Source of the DNA: Hyphomicrobiales bacterium
GTDB lineage: Bacteria; Pseudomonadota; Alphaproteobacteria; Rhizobiales; Rhizobiaceae
Direction: 5' to 3'
Assembly: GCA_900473205.1 (NCBI GenBank)
Contig: UCLB01000004.1
Location: 88,092-152,091, forward strand
Length of the DNA stretch: 64,000 nucleotides
The stretch's first letter is position 1; every line of letters starts with the position of its first letter. A program made the translations under genes and the position numbers. Shown piece by piece: positions 47,765 to 56,094 of the stretch. Below the pieces are notes generated by a model. The model had not been told where the DNA came from, made no database searches, and saw only the letters and a list, made by a program, of their open reading frames with translations.

Positions 47765-48834
47765 GGGTCGAGCGCAGCCGATTTGATGATGGCAAAGATC
47801 GGCTTTCCCGGCGCCAGCGCCAGGCGTTCGACCGACAGTTTGGTGATGCGCGACGCGATGATATCGCCACCGCAATCAACCTGCACCATTGCCATCCCAT
47901 CTTCTGACAGCGCGATCTCTGCAATCCGGCCTTCCAGAATGTTGAGCGCGCTCAGACCCTCGGGTTTCACTGTCGCCAGCATCACGTCGCGAGCGGGAAT
48001 GTGGACGCGAACACGGTGTCCGACATCTGCTGATGGTGCGGGAACCTGCAAGGCCACTTTGCCAAGCCTGATCGTTGCGAGACCATGTGCGGAATCAAAA
48101 CCTTCCACCCGACCGGATAGGATGCTGCCGATCTCCCGGCGCTCCAGATGTGCAGTAAAAGCAGGGCGTGAGAGGATTTCCGCTGCCGGGCCTGAAACCT
48201 CGACCCTGCCATCCTTCATGACCACGATCTGGTCTGCTAGGCGCGACACTTCGCTGACGGAATGGCTGACATAGATGATCGGAATTTTTGTCTCGTCGCG
48301 CAGCCGCTCCAGATAGGGAATGATCTCAGCCTTGCGCGCCTCATCAAGTGCGGCCAGCGGCTCATCCATTAGCAGCAGACGCGGCGAGGACAGAAGCGCA
48401 CGGCCAATCGCCACACGCTGCTTTTCTCCGCCGGAGAGTTTTTCCGGACGGCGCTTTAGCAGGTCTCCGATGCCGAGCATCTCGATGATCTTTGTACTTT
48501 CGGTGTGCTCGCCCGTTTTGCCAGCGAACCAGCGACCATAATGCAGGTTCTGTTCGACGGTGAGATGGGGAAACAGGCGCGCTTCCTGAAACACGGTGCC
48601 AAAGCGGCGTTTGTGGCAGGGGATGAAGAGCAGTTTGTTGCTGTCGGCCAGCGCCGTTCCGTCAAACGTCAAAGTACCATGATCGGGCTTCGTCAATCCG
48701 GCGATGATGCGAATGACGGAGGTTTTGCCGGAGCCGGAACGTCCGAACAGCGCGGTTACGCCTTTGCCAGCGGTAAGGTCCGCGTCCAGCATAAAGGCGC
48801 CTAGTCGGTGTTTGACAGTGAGCGTCAGCGTCAT
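47758..48834 (-). CDS. modC: Molybdate ABC transporter ATP-binding protein
   Basis: 358 aa. Walker A GRSGSGKT at 31-38, signature LSGGEKQR at 133-140, Walker B ending in Asp157-Glu158. The C-terminal TOBE/Mop domain (about 290-357, [23 protein letters not shown]) binds molybdate and can inhibit transport. Last gene of modABC; its start overlaps the modB stop by 4 bases. Confidence 0.96.
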   Translation of the reverse strand: MTLTLTVKHRLGAFMLDADLTAGKGVTALFGRSGSGKTSVIRIIAGLTKPDHGTLTFDGTALADSNKLLFIPCHKRRFGTVFQEARLFPHLTVEQNLHYGRWFAGKTGEHTESTKIIEMLGIGDLLKRRPEKLSGGEKQRVAIGRALLSSPRLLLMDEPLAALDEARKAEIIPYLERLRDETKIPIIYVSHSVSEVSRLADQIVVMKDGRVEVSGPAAEILSRPAFTAHLERREIGSILSGRVEGFDSAHGLATIRLGKVALQVPAPSADVGHRVRVHIPARDVMLATVKPEGLSALNILEGRIAEIALSEDGMAMVQVDCGGDIIASRITKLSVERLALAPGKPIFAIIKSAALDPY

Positions 48835-49532
48835 TCCGCATTCACCCTTTTGCCGACGATGCGCGCCAGATACTCCGAGGCCAGCAGCGCGACCATGGAG
48901 ATAGCGATGGCAACCAGTGTCAGCCGCATAGCGCCCGCATCACCACCGGGAACCTGGGTGAAGGTGTAGATGGCTGCCGACAGGGTCTGCGTCTCGCCGG
49001 GAATGTTGGAGACGAAGGTAATGGTCGCGCCGAACTCTCCCATGGCCTTGGCAAAAGCGAGGATCATGCCCGCGATAATGCCGGGCAGGGTGAGCGGCAG
49101 GGTGACGGTGAGGAACACCCAGAGCGGGCTAGCGCCCAGCGTGCCCGCCGCTTCCTCCAGCTTGCGATCCACCGCTTCAATCGAAAGGCGGATGGAGCGC
49201 ACCATCAGCGGAAAAGCCATGATGGCGCAGGCCAGTGCAGCGCCCGTCCAGCGAAAGGAAAAGACGATGCCAAAATACTGATCGAGAAACTGTCCGATCA
49301 CGCCACGACGTCCGAAAGTGACGAGAAGAATGAAGCCGGTGACAACGGGAGGCAGGATGAGCGGCAGGTGCACGATGCCGTTGAGCAGCGATTTGCCCCA
49401 GAACTGGCCGCGCGCCAGCGCCAGCGCGATCAATATGCCGAAGGGAAGGCTCGCGAACATGGCAATGCTGGACACCCAGAGGCTCAGGCGTATCGCCGTC
49501 CATTCTTCCGCACTAAGGGTAAGCCAGTCCAA
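48831..49532 (-). CDS. modB: Molybdate ABC transporter permease
   Basis: 233 aa with five to six membrane helices. The EAA loop is [26 protein letters not shown], and [21 protein letters not shown] is the ModB/CysT hallmark. Middle gene of modABC. Confidence 0.96.
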   Translation of the reverse strand: MDWLTLSAEEWTAIRLSLWVSSIAMFASLPFGILIALALARGQFWGKSLLNGIVHLPLILPPVVTGFILLVTFGRRGVIGQFLDQYFGIVFSFRWTGAALACAIMAFPLMVRSIRLSIEAVDRKLEEAAGTLGASPLWVFLTVTLPLTLPGIIAGMILAFAKAMGEFGATITFVSNIPGETQTLSAAIYTFTQVPGGDAGAMRLTLVAIAISMVALLASEYLARIVGKRVNAE

Positions 49533-49555
49533 TACGCCATTCCCGTCAAAAGGTG

Positions 49556-49581
49556 ATGGCTCCGACGATTGCCGGAGCCAT
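49556..49581 (-). other. Hairpin between modA and modB
   Basis: A 9-bp perfect stem (ATGGCTCCG/CGGAGCCAT) with an 8-nt loop sits in the gap between modA and modB, without a T-run. Such structures often protect the upstream binding-protein message. Confidence 0.55.
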
Positions 49582-49601
49582 GAGGATCGTGAAAGCCGAT
49601 C

Positions 49602-50396
49602 TTACTTCAGAATGGTAAAGCCCTGCTTTTCAAAGAAGGGGGCGGCCTTGGCCGATTTAAGGAATTCGAGGTAGGCCGCCGCTGCCGGGCTTTTGGATTC
49701 CGACAGGATGGCAACCGGATAGATGATCGGATCGTGGCTGTCCTGCGGGAAAGTGCCGACGATCTTAACGCCCTGGTCGGCGGCAGCATCGGTCTGGTAG
49801 ACGATGCCATAAGGGGCCTCGCCGCGAGACACGAGAACCAGCGCTGCACGAACGCTTTCCGCACCCGCAACCTTGCTTTCCACGGAAGACCAGACGCCGA
49901 GCTTTTCAAGCGCGGCCTTGCCGTATTTTCCGGCCGGAACGCTATCGACCGCACCCATGGCCAGCTTGCCATCACCGACCAGCGTTGCAAGGTCGAAGCC
50001 CTGTTTGATGTCGACCGGCGTCGCCTTATCGGCAGGGGCCACCAGCACCAGACGGTTGCCCAGCAGGTTGGTGCGCGTGTCGTCCTTGATCAGCTTTTTG
50101 CCCGCGACATAGTCCATCCATGCGAGGTCTGCCGAGATGAAGAGATCGGCGGGTGCTCCCGCCTCGATCTGTTTGGCCAGCGCCGAGCTAGCGGCATAGG
50201 ACACCGTGGCCTCATTGCTAGTTTCCTTTGCCCATTCCGCATTGGCCGCATCAAGCGCATTTTTCATGCTGGCTGCGGCAAAGATGGTGACCTTGTCTTG
50301 GGCGAATGCGGGTGCAGACAGGCCAATGGTTGCGACCACTGAGCCGATGACGGCTGCCAGAGTGGTTCTGATAAGAGTGCGACGAAGAATTCCCAT
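49602..50396 (-). CDS. modA: Molybdate-binding periplasmic protein
   Basis: 264 aa with a Sec signal ending APAFAQ. The mature part begins KVTIFAAASMKNALDAAN, the SBP_bac_11 signature, and continues with ASSALAKQIEAGAPADLFISADLAWMD (oxyanion contacts) and VSRGEAPYGIVYQTDA. First gene of modABC, preceded by two Mo-box-like palindromes. Confidence 0.97.
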   Translation of the reverse strand: MGILRRTLIRTTLAAVIGSVVATIGLSAPAFAQDKVTIFAAASMKNALDAANAEWAKETSNEATVSYAASSALAKQIEAGAPADLFISADLAWMDYVAGKKLIKDDTRTNLLGNRLVLVAPADKATPVDIKQGFDLATLVGDGKLAMGAVDSVPAGKYGKAALEKLGVWSSVESKVAGAESVRAALVLVSRGEAPYGIVYQTDAAADQGVKIVGTFPQDSHDPIIYPVAILSESKSPAAAAYLEFLKSAKAAPFFEKQGFTILK

Positions 50397-50415
50397 GCCC
50401 TTTGGCCCCTTTTAG

Positions 50416-50439
50416 CGACATATCCTGATGAATATATCG
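50416..50439. promoter_or_regulatory. Mo-box-like ModE operator 1
   Basis: CGACATAT-N8-ATATATCG, an inverted repeat with one mismatch, 19 bases upstream of the modA start. It fits the AT-rich TATAT/ATATA half-site pattern of ModE operators and would overlap the promoter. Confidence 0.7.
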
Positions 50440-50458
50440 AAGCTGTTTAGACGGCGGG

Positions 50459-50482
50459 CATTATATTTTCAAGGATATATCG
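50459..50482. promoter_or_regulatory. Mo-box-like ModE operator 2
   Basis: CATTATAT-N8-ATATATCG, the same spacing as operator 1 with a weaker left half. The two centres are 43 bp apart, about four helical turns. Confidence 0.55.
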
Positions 50483-50528
50483 ATAGATGCGAAACAAGGC
50501 ATTCGCTCAAGGCTTAATTGGTCGATTC

Positions 50529-51812
50529 TTAGATGCGCTCACCCGCAAAATGTGCGATCTGCGCGCCCGCCTCATAATAGGCTTCCTTCATGGCACGGAA
50601 GCTGCGGGCCTGTGGGTCCGTGACGGGTAGGGGCAGGGCGTCCTCGTCGATCTCGCCTGCAACATGCGCTGCAAGCGTTTTGCCGAATACCGTTCCCGGC
50701 GCGATGCCGCGGCCGTTGTAGCCGCAGAAGCCGACGACGTTTTTTGCGAATTTGTGGAAGCGCGGCACGGAATCGTCGGTCATGCCGATCTGGCCGTACC
50801 ATTCACATTCGAATTCGATCTCACCCAGTTGCGGAAACAGCCGCTTCATCGCGCGCTTGGCCCAGGCGGGGTGCACGCTGGCACCGGTGTTGCGCAATGC
50901 GCCGACACTGCCGAAGACGAGGCGTCCCGCTTGATCCATGCGGAAGGAGGAGAGGACTTCGTTGGTGTCCCAGCATCCTTCGCGGTTCGGCAGAATGGTT
51001 TTGCGCAGATTGTCGCCCAGCGGTTTGGTCGCGACGTTGAAATAGGGCAGGTAGACCTGCTCTTCGCGCATGATTTTCCAAGGGCCAGTGCTATAGGCCT
51101 CCGTGGCGACGATGATCCAGTCTGCGCGGACCGATCCCTTTGCGGTCTTGACCACCCAGCCATCACCGTCTGGCTGGCTGTCGATGACCGGGCTCGAGGT
51201 GTAAATCGTTGCGCCCGCCGTCTGTGCCGCGTTTGCGATGCCACGCACATAGGCCAGCGGCTGCAGCGTGCCTGCGCGTTCATCCAGCAAGGCGCCGCTA
51301 TAGGCGGACGAGCCGATACGGTTGGCCGTTTCCTGTGCGTCTAGAACCCGAACCGGGGCTCCGCGTGCGGACCATTGCGCGCAGCGCTCACGGATTTCGG
51401 CCAGCCCCTTATCACCCACGGCGCAATGCAGCGTACCGTTCTTTTCAAGCTGGCAGTCAATCTGGTGTTTTTCGATGATTTCGCGCACGAGGAACGGTGC
51501 GTTGCCGAGAAGATCGAGAAGGCGTTCGCCATAGACGGGGCCGAGAACGTTGGGCAGTTCCTTCGGCATGACCCACATGCCACCATTGATCAGACCGACA
51601 TTGCGGCCAGCACCACCGAAGCCGATCTCCTTGCCTTCCACAACGATGACGCGGATGCCGCGCTGTGCCAAATGCAGGGCTGCGGACAGGCCGGTAAAGC
51701 CGCCGCCCACCACGGCCACATCGGCCTTCTCGTGGCTTTCGAGCGATGTGGTGACAGGTGGTTTCGGCGCGGTTTTTTCCCAAAGGCCGTGAGAGCGCGG
51801 ATCATTATACAT
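50529..51812 (-). CDS. FAD-dependent amine/amino-acid oxidase (DadA/PuuB-like)
   Basis: About 427 aa. The dinucleotide-binding loop is VAVVGGGFTGLSAALHLAQRG, with the FAD segment GFGGAGRNVGLINGG. The C-terminal block is GYNGRGIAPGTVFGKTLAAH. The N-terminus MYNDPRSHGLWE resembles gamma-glutamylputrescine oxidase and related amine oxidases. ATG 51812 is preferred to the GTG at 51821. Substrate not certain. Divergent from the RAM-domain gene. Confidence 0.85.
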   Translation of the reverse strand: MYNDPRSHGLWEKTAPKPPVTTSLESHEKADVAVVGGGFTGLSAALHLAQRGIRVIVVEGKEIGFGGAGRNVGLINGGMWVMPKELPNVLGPVYGERLLDLLGNAPFLVREIIEKHQIDCQLEKNGTLHCAVGDKGLAEIRERCAQWSARGAPVRVLDAQETANRIGSSAYSGALLDERAGTLQPLAYVRGIANAAQTAGATIYTSSPVIDSQPDGDGWVVKTAKGSVRADWIIVATEAYSTGPWKIMREEQVYLPYFNVATKPLGDNLRKTILPNREGCWDTNEVLSSFRMDQAGRLVFGSVGALRNTGASVHPAWAKRAMKRLFPQLGEIEFECEWYGQIGMTDDSVPRFHKFAKNVVGFCGYNGRGIAPGTVFGKTLAAHVAGEIDEDALPLPVTDPQARSFRAMKEAYYEAGAQIAHFAGERI

Positions 51813-52082
51813 CGAAGTCACCCAAGGACGTGGACGGCATGTGCTGCGCCATGTGTGAAGAGATGGCGGCCGTTTTCATCTGTTATCAAGACAGATTAGC
51901 CTTGGTCCTTGCAAGTGAATACCGACATCTCGTCATCATGTCATGCCGGGCGGGAATGTGGCTGCTTGTCACAAGATGCGCAAACAGGCTTGAAACACAC
52001 GCCCGGCTGCGACAATAGTGCAGCACGCGCGCAGGGCGGTCTGCCATGTGTGCATCTTTCAATTCGTGACGGGAAACAGATC

Positions 52083-52319
52083 ATGAAGCCCATTTTCGTT
52101 CAGCTTCAATGCACGCCCGGCAAGACCTATGACGTTGCCGATGCAATCTACAAGACGGAACTGGTTTCCGAGCTTTATTCGACCAGTGGGGAGTTTGATC
52201 TTCTATTGAAGATATATGTTTCGCCGGAGCAGGATATCGGCAAGTTCATCAACGAAAACATCATCAGCATTCCCGGCATCGTGCGGTCCCTGACGACGCT
52301 GACATTTACCGCGTTCTAA
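52083..52319 (+). CDS. Stand-alone RAM (AsnC/Lrp ligand-binding) domain protein
   Basis: 78 aa. It contains only the alpha/beta RAM domain of Lrp regulators (KPIFVQLQCTPGKTYDVADAIYK, SGEFDLLLKIYV, IPGIVRSLTTLTF) with no DNA-binding domain. ATG 52083 is preceded by GGGAAACAG. Such proteins bind amino acids and may modulate full Lrp proteins. It is followed by a strong terminator. The 270-base gap to the divergent oxidase gene shows no other ORF I can support. Confidence 0.88.
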   Translation: MKPIFVQLQCTPGKTYDVADAIYKTELVSELYSTSGEFDLLLKIYVSPEQDIGKFINENIISIPGIVRSLTTLTFTAF

Positions 52320-52337
52320 TAGCGGTTTCAGACATAC

Positions 52338-52375
52338 GAAAGGCGTTGTTCCTGACGGAAGCAACGCCTTTTTTC
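52338..52375 (+). terminator. Rho-independent terminator after the RAM-domain gene
   Basis: AAGGCGTTG...CAACGCCTT stem followed by TTTTC; 9-bp GC-rich stem with a 13-nt loop. Confidence 0.9.
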
Positions 52376-52443
52376 TTGCTTTTCAATCTTCGCCAGACCG
52401 CTTGGTCTGATTGCCATAACGCCGTTAATCATCAAGCGTTGGA

Positions 52444-52638
52444 TCAGACCAGCGCAGCGACGTTGCGGTCACGCACGAGGTTGCGGATCGCCAGGCGCAC
52501 ATCGTCGGCGCTGTCGAAGCGCTGTTCATCGAGATCATGAACGTGAAACTTGACGGCGATGAACTTCAGACGGTTTTCGTCCGGTACGACGATACCAACA
52601 GGTTCGCCTGCGAATTCAATAACTTGCTTTTGCATCAT
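52444..52638 (-). CDS. Small conserved-looking hypothetical protein
   Basis: 64 aa (MMQKQVIEFAGEPVGIVVPDE...). I do not recognise the family. It is mostly beta-strand followed by an Arg/Asp-rich helix (SADDVRLAIRNLVRDRN). GGGAG lies 5 bases before the ATG at 52638, which supports translation. No signal peptide or membrane segment. Confidence 0.6.
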   Translation of the reverse strand: MMQKQVIEFAGEPVGIVVPDENRLKFIAVKFHVHDLDEQRFDSADDVRLAIRNLVRDRNVAALV

Positions 52639-52711
52639 ACATACTCCCGCTGTGGCTTCTGACACAGCATTTCGTCGAATCGAATTTTGAAAGAGGGGGT
52701 GGACCGTTAGG

Positions 52712-52804
52712 TCACATTCGACAGCAGCGGGAACACATGGCTGTGTATCCGGCACTCACAAACCGCAGACCTAGGATCGCGGCAATGCGTTTCGATTTAG
52801 ACAT
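52712..52804 (-). CDS. Possible 30-residue peptide with a strong ribosome binding site
   Basis: MSKSKRIAAILGLRFVSAG... then a Cys-rich tail (CSRCCRM). AGGGAGAGTGTC precedes the ATG. The basic-hydrophobic start resembles a signal or lipoprotein leader, and the frame could be the remnant of a longer small lipoprotein. Coding status is uncertain. Confidence 0.35.
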   Translation of the reverse strand: MSKSKRIAAILGLRFVSAGYTAMCSRCCRM

Positions 52805-52887
52805 GACACTCTCCCTGCGTTGGTGTTGACCCGGAATACCGGAGAATCGCTCTCCAGTTGAATCACTGATACTCCGGATTTGCGGCG

Positions 52888-52910
52888 TAATCAATGATTA
52901 TCAATATAGG
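52888..52910 (-). promoter_or_regulatory. Fur-family-like AT-rich dyad upstream of the small ORFs
   Basis: Read leftward the DNA is ATTGATAATCATTGATTAC, resembling a 7-1-7 Fur-type operator in its left half (TGATAAT-C-ATT) but imperfect in the right half. Confidence 0.25.
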
Positions 52911-53019
52911 TAGAATATTTTTCTTTATGATGACAGGATGGGGGCGGAATTGTGAAATTTTTGTTTCCCTGGGCCGGTTGCGTCAAATGCCCTGAAAAAC
53001 CGCAATTTCCCGCGTCGGC

Positions 53020-54072
53020 TTAATCCGCAGATGGCGGGTAGAGGTGATCCCTGCCGTTGAAATCGGAAACAGAGTAGCAACCCTCGGGCTGTTTCGTCGC
53101 CGCATTCTGACCGATGACGGCTTTTCCATGTCCGCCCGGAATGTCAAGCACGTAGGTCGGCTGGCAAAGCCCCGAGACATGCCCGCGCAAAGCGACAACG
53201 ATTCGCTGCCCCTCTTCTATCTCCAGCCGGAAGTGGCTGGTGCCGGGGGCAAGGTCGGGATGGTGCAGATAATAGGGTTTGATGCGCGTTTCCACGAAGG
53301 CGCGCATGAGGTCGCCCAGAATGCGCGGATCGTCGTTGATGCCCTTGAGAAGTACCGACTGGCTGACCATAGCAATCCCAGCATCGATCATCCGCGCGCA
53401 GGCCGCCCGCGCCTCATCCGTCAATTCGCGCGGATGGTTGGCGTGGAGTGCGACATAGGTGGCCTTGCCGCTGGCTTTCAATGCGTCCACCAGTTCCGTG
53501 TCGATCCGTTCGGGATCGACGACCGGTACGCGGGTGTGGAACCGCACGATTTTGACATGCGGTATGGCCTTGAGGCCTTCCATTATGACCGAGAGGCGAC
53601 GTGGGGACAGCACAAGCGGATCGCCACCGGTGAGAATGACCTCCCAGATTTCCTCATGCGCCTGGATATAGGCGAGCGCTGCCGACAGTTCCTCACTGCT
53701 CATCGTGCCATTGCCCTGCGGCCCGACCATTTCTCGGCGGAAACAGAAGCGGCAATAGACCGGGCAGATATGCACCGCCTTCAGCAGAACCCGATCCGGG
53801 TAGCGGTGGACGATGCCGTGGACGGGGCTGTGCGCCTCGTCGCTGATCGGATCTTCGCGCTCTTCTGGCGTTTGAATCAGTTCAGCGTCGCTCGGAATGA
53901 ACTGCAATCCGATGGGGTCTTGCGCATCGTCCGTATCGATCAGCTTTGCGACGGTTGGCGTGACCGCGACAGCGTAACGCTCGGCCACCGGACGCAGGCG
54001 CTCAAGAGCACCCGCGTCGATCAGCCCTGCCTCAAGCAGGTCTTCTGCCGATTTCAGGCTGCGCGCGCTCAT
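53020..54072 (-). CDS. epmB: EF-P (R)-beta-lysine pathway aminomutase EpmB
   Basis: 350 aa radical-SAM lysine 2,3-aminomutase-like enzyme. The cluster motif is Cys103-x3-Cys107-x2-Cys110 (CPVYCRFC). PLP-binding and core blocks include GGDPLVLSPRRL and YVALHANHPRELT, with the PEGCYSVSDF tail. It makes (R)-beta-lysine for elongation factor P. It overlaps epmA by 4 bases (ATGA), confirming the pair. Confidence 0.93.
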   Translation of the reverse strand: MSARSLKSAEDLLEAGLIDAGALERLRPVAERYAVAVTPTVAKLIDTDDAQDPIGLQFIPSDAELIQTPEEREDPISDEAHSPVHGIVHRYPDRVLLKAVHICPVYCRFCFRREMVGPQGNGTMSSEELSAALAYIQAHEEIWEVILTGGDPLVLSPRRLSVIMEGLKAIPHVKIVRFHTRVPVVDPERIDTELVDALKASGKATYVALHANHPRELTDEARAACARMIDAGIAMVSQSVLLKGINDDPRILGDLMRAFVETRIKPYYLHHPDLAPGTSHFRLEIEEGQRIVVALRGHVSGLCQPTYVLDIPGGHGKAVIGQNAATKQPEGCYSVSDFNGRDHLYPPSAD

Positions 54073-55133
54073 GAGCCGTAACCCGTGACAGGTGCCCACA
54101 TGACGAGATCAATGCGCGGTGCGCCGGTTGCCAGCATCACCAGTCGATCAAAACCAAGGGCAATGCCGCTGGCAGCGGGCATGATATCGAGCGCCGCCAA
54201 AAAGTCCTCGTCTATCGGATAGGTTTCGCCATAGACGCGTTGCTTCTCGCCCATTTCCGCGTCAAAACGACGGCGCTGTTCGGCGGCATCCGTCAGTTCC
54301 CCGAAGGCATTGGCCAATTCCACGCCGCAGGCATAAAGCTCGAAGCGTTCGGCAACACGGCTGTCTCTGGGGGAGCGGCGGGCAAGTGCCGCTTCGCTGG
54401 TCGGATATTCATCGAGGATCGTTGCTCGACCGAAGCCAAGCTTCGGCTCGACGCGTTCCACGATGACGCGGCTGAACATATCCGCCCAGCTATCGTCATC
54501 CGCCACGCGGATACCGGCTGCTTTCAGTTTTGCGGCCAGATGCTCGCGATCGGTTTCGCCGCTCTGGTCGATGGTCGCCAGAAGATCTATATTGCCGTAG
54601 CGCTGGAATGCCTCGGCAATGCTCAGCCTCTGCGGCTCAAGAAAGGGATCAACGCTTTGGCCGCGATAAGTGAAGTTTTTTGTCTTCGCCGTTTCGGCTG
54701 CCAACGCCAGCAACTCGGCACTGTCCTGCATCAGCGTCTCGTAGGTCTCGCCAACGCGGTACCATTCCAGCATGGTGAATTCAGGGTGGTGCAGGGACCC
54801 GCGCTCGCGATTGCGATAGACATGGGCAAAGCAGTTGATGCGCTTTTCACCCGCCGCCAGCAGTTTCTTGCAGGCAAATTCCGGAGATGTGTGCAGGTAA
54901 AGCGGGGCTTGTTCGCCGCTGGTGGTGATGCCCGTTGTCGCAAAGGCGTGCAGATGGGCTTCATTGCCGGGAGAAATCTGCAGGGTTGCTGTATCGACCT
55001 CTAAAAAATCGCGCGCTGCAAAAAAGCCGCGCATCGCCGCCTGTATGGCGTTTCGGCCCAGCAGAAACGGGCGACGATCCAGATGGACATCGGGCGTCCA
55101 CCATGCGGACGTTGTGTCGGGGGTCGAGCCCAT
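54069..55133 (-). CDS. epmA: EF-P--(R)-beta-lysine ligase EpmA (PoxA/GenX)
   Basis: 354 aa homologue of the class II lysyl-tRNA synthetase catalytic domain, lacking the anticodon-binding domain. Motif 2 is HVYRNRERGSLHHPEFTMLEWYR, motif 3 GIALGFDRLVML. It attaches beta-lysine to Lys34 of EF-P. Divergent from efp with 249 bases between the starts, so the modifying pair sits next to its target. Confidence 0.95.
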   Translation of the reverse strand: MGSTPDTTSAWWTPDVHLDRRPFLLGRNAIQAAMRGFFAARDFLEVDTATLQISPGNEAHLHAFATTGITTSGEQAPLYLHTSPEFACKKLLAAGEKRINCFAHVYRNRERGSLHHPEFTMLEWYRVGETYETLMQDSAELLALAAETAKTKNFTYRGQSVDPFLEPQRLSIAEAFQRYGNIDLLATIDQSGETDREHLAAKLKAAGIRVADDDSWADMFSRVIVERVEPKLGFGRATILDEYPTSEAALARRSPRDSRVAERFELYACGVELANAFGELTDAAEQRRRFDAEMGEKQRVYGETYPIDEDFLAALDIMPAASGIALGFDRLVMLATGAPRIDLVMWAPVTGYGS

Positions 55134-55382
55134 GCGCTGCGTTTCCTACGGTCAACTGGTTGGCGCGACGGACGAAAACATGTGGTTCGGGTCGCTGCCG
55201 CTTCTGTCTTTTATCGAATTATCCGAAAACCGCCGCACAGTTTTCGGTTCCATGCTGTTGAAGGCTGGCAATTCCCGCAAATTTAGGATAGTTGCGCCCC
55301 AGAAAACATACATAACGTCCATCGGGTCGGTGCAGCCGCGCGGTCCTTTACGACGCATTTCATTGAGTTACAAGGAAATCCT

Positions 55383-55952
55383 ATGGTCAAGGTTATCGCC
55401 TCATCCGTCCGCAAGGGCAATGTTATCGACGTGGATAGCAAGCTTTATGTCGTTCTCAGCGCCAACAACTTCCACCCCGGCAAAGGCACGCCTGTTACGC
55501 AGGTCGATATGCGCCGCATCTCGGATGGCGTGAAGGTATCGGAGCGCTGGCGCACGACCGAGCAGGTCGAGCGTGCCTTCGTTGAAGACCTGAACTTCCA
55601 GTTCCTCTACGAGGACGGCGAAGGCTTCCACTTCATGAACCCTGAAAACTATGACCAGGTTGTCGTGGATTCCGAAACCATGGGCGACCAGAAGGCCTAT
55701 CTTCAGGAAGGCATGACCTGCGTTCTGTCCATCCACGAAGGCCTGCCGCTTGCCGTTGTCCTGCCGCGCCATGTCACGCTGGAAATCGTTGAAACCGAAC
55801 CGGTCGTTAAGGGCCAGACGGCGTCTTCTTCCTACAAGCCTGCGATCCTGTCCAACGGTATCCGCACCATGGTCCCGCCGCATGTCGACGCTGGCATCCG
55901 CGTTGTTATCGCGACGGAAGACAATTCTTACGTCGAGCGCGCGAAAAACTGA
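55383..55952 (+). CDS. efp: Translation elongation factor P
   Basis: 189 aa. The modified loop is [15 protein letters not shown] with the target residue Lys34. Three beta-barrel domains of normal length. EF-P relieves stalling at polyproline. It is next to epmA/epmB, so it is expected to be beta-lysylated. Confidence 0.97.
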   Translation: MVKVIASSVRKGNVIDVDSKLYVVLSANNFHPGKGTPVTQVDMRRISDGVKVSERWRTTEQVERAFVEDLNFQFLYEDGEGFHFMNPENYDQVVVDSETMGDQKAYLQEGMTCVLSIHEGLPLAVVLPRHVTLEIVETEPVVKGQTASSSYKPAILSNGIRTMVPPHVDAGIRVVIATEDNSYVERAKN

Positions 55953-55974
55953 TTTCGCGACTATCGTTCTATTG

Positions 55975-56002
55975 AAAAAGCCTCGGAGCGATCCGGGGCT
56001 TT
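55975..56002 (+). terminator. Terminator of efp
   Basis: AAAAAGCC(T)C...GGGGCTTTTT hairpin ending in TTTTTGC, about 25 bases after the efp stop. Confidence 0.8.
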
Positions 56003-56033
56003 TTGCTGTCTGAGCGACATGAAAAAGTACGAC

Positions 56034-56065
56034 ATAAAAAAATCCCGCAACTTTCGTTGCGGGAT
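56034..56065 (-). terminator. Terminator of the RND efflux operon
   Basis: Perfect 9-bp stem (ATCCCGCAA/TTGCGGGAT, loop of six) followed on the leftward strand by eight T, about 30 bases past the outer membrane protein stop. Confidence 0.9.
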
Positions 56066-56094
56066 TGATTGGATCGAGACGCTGATGGCGGCTC

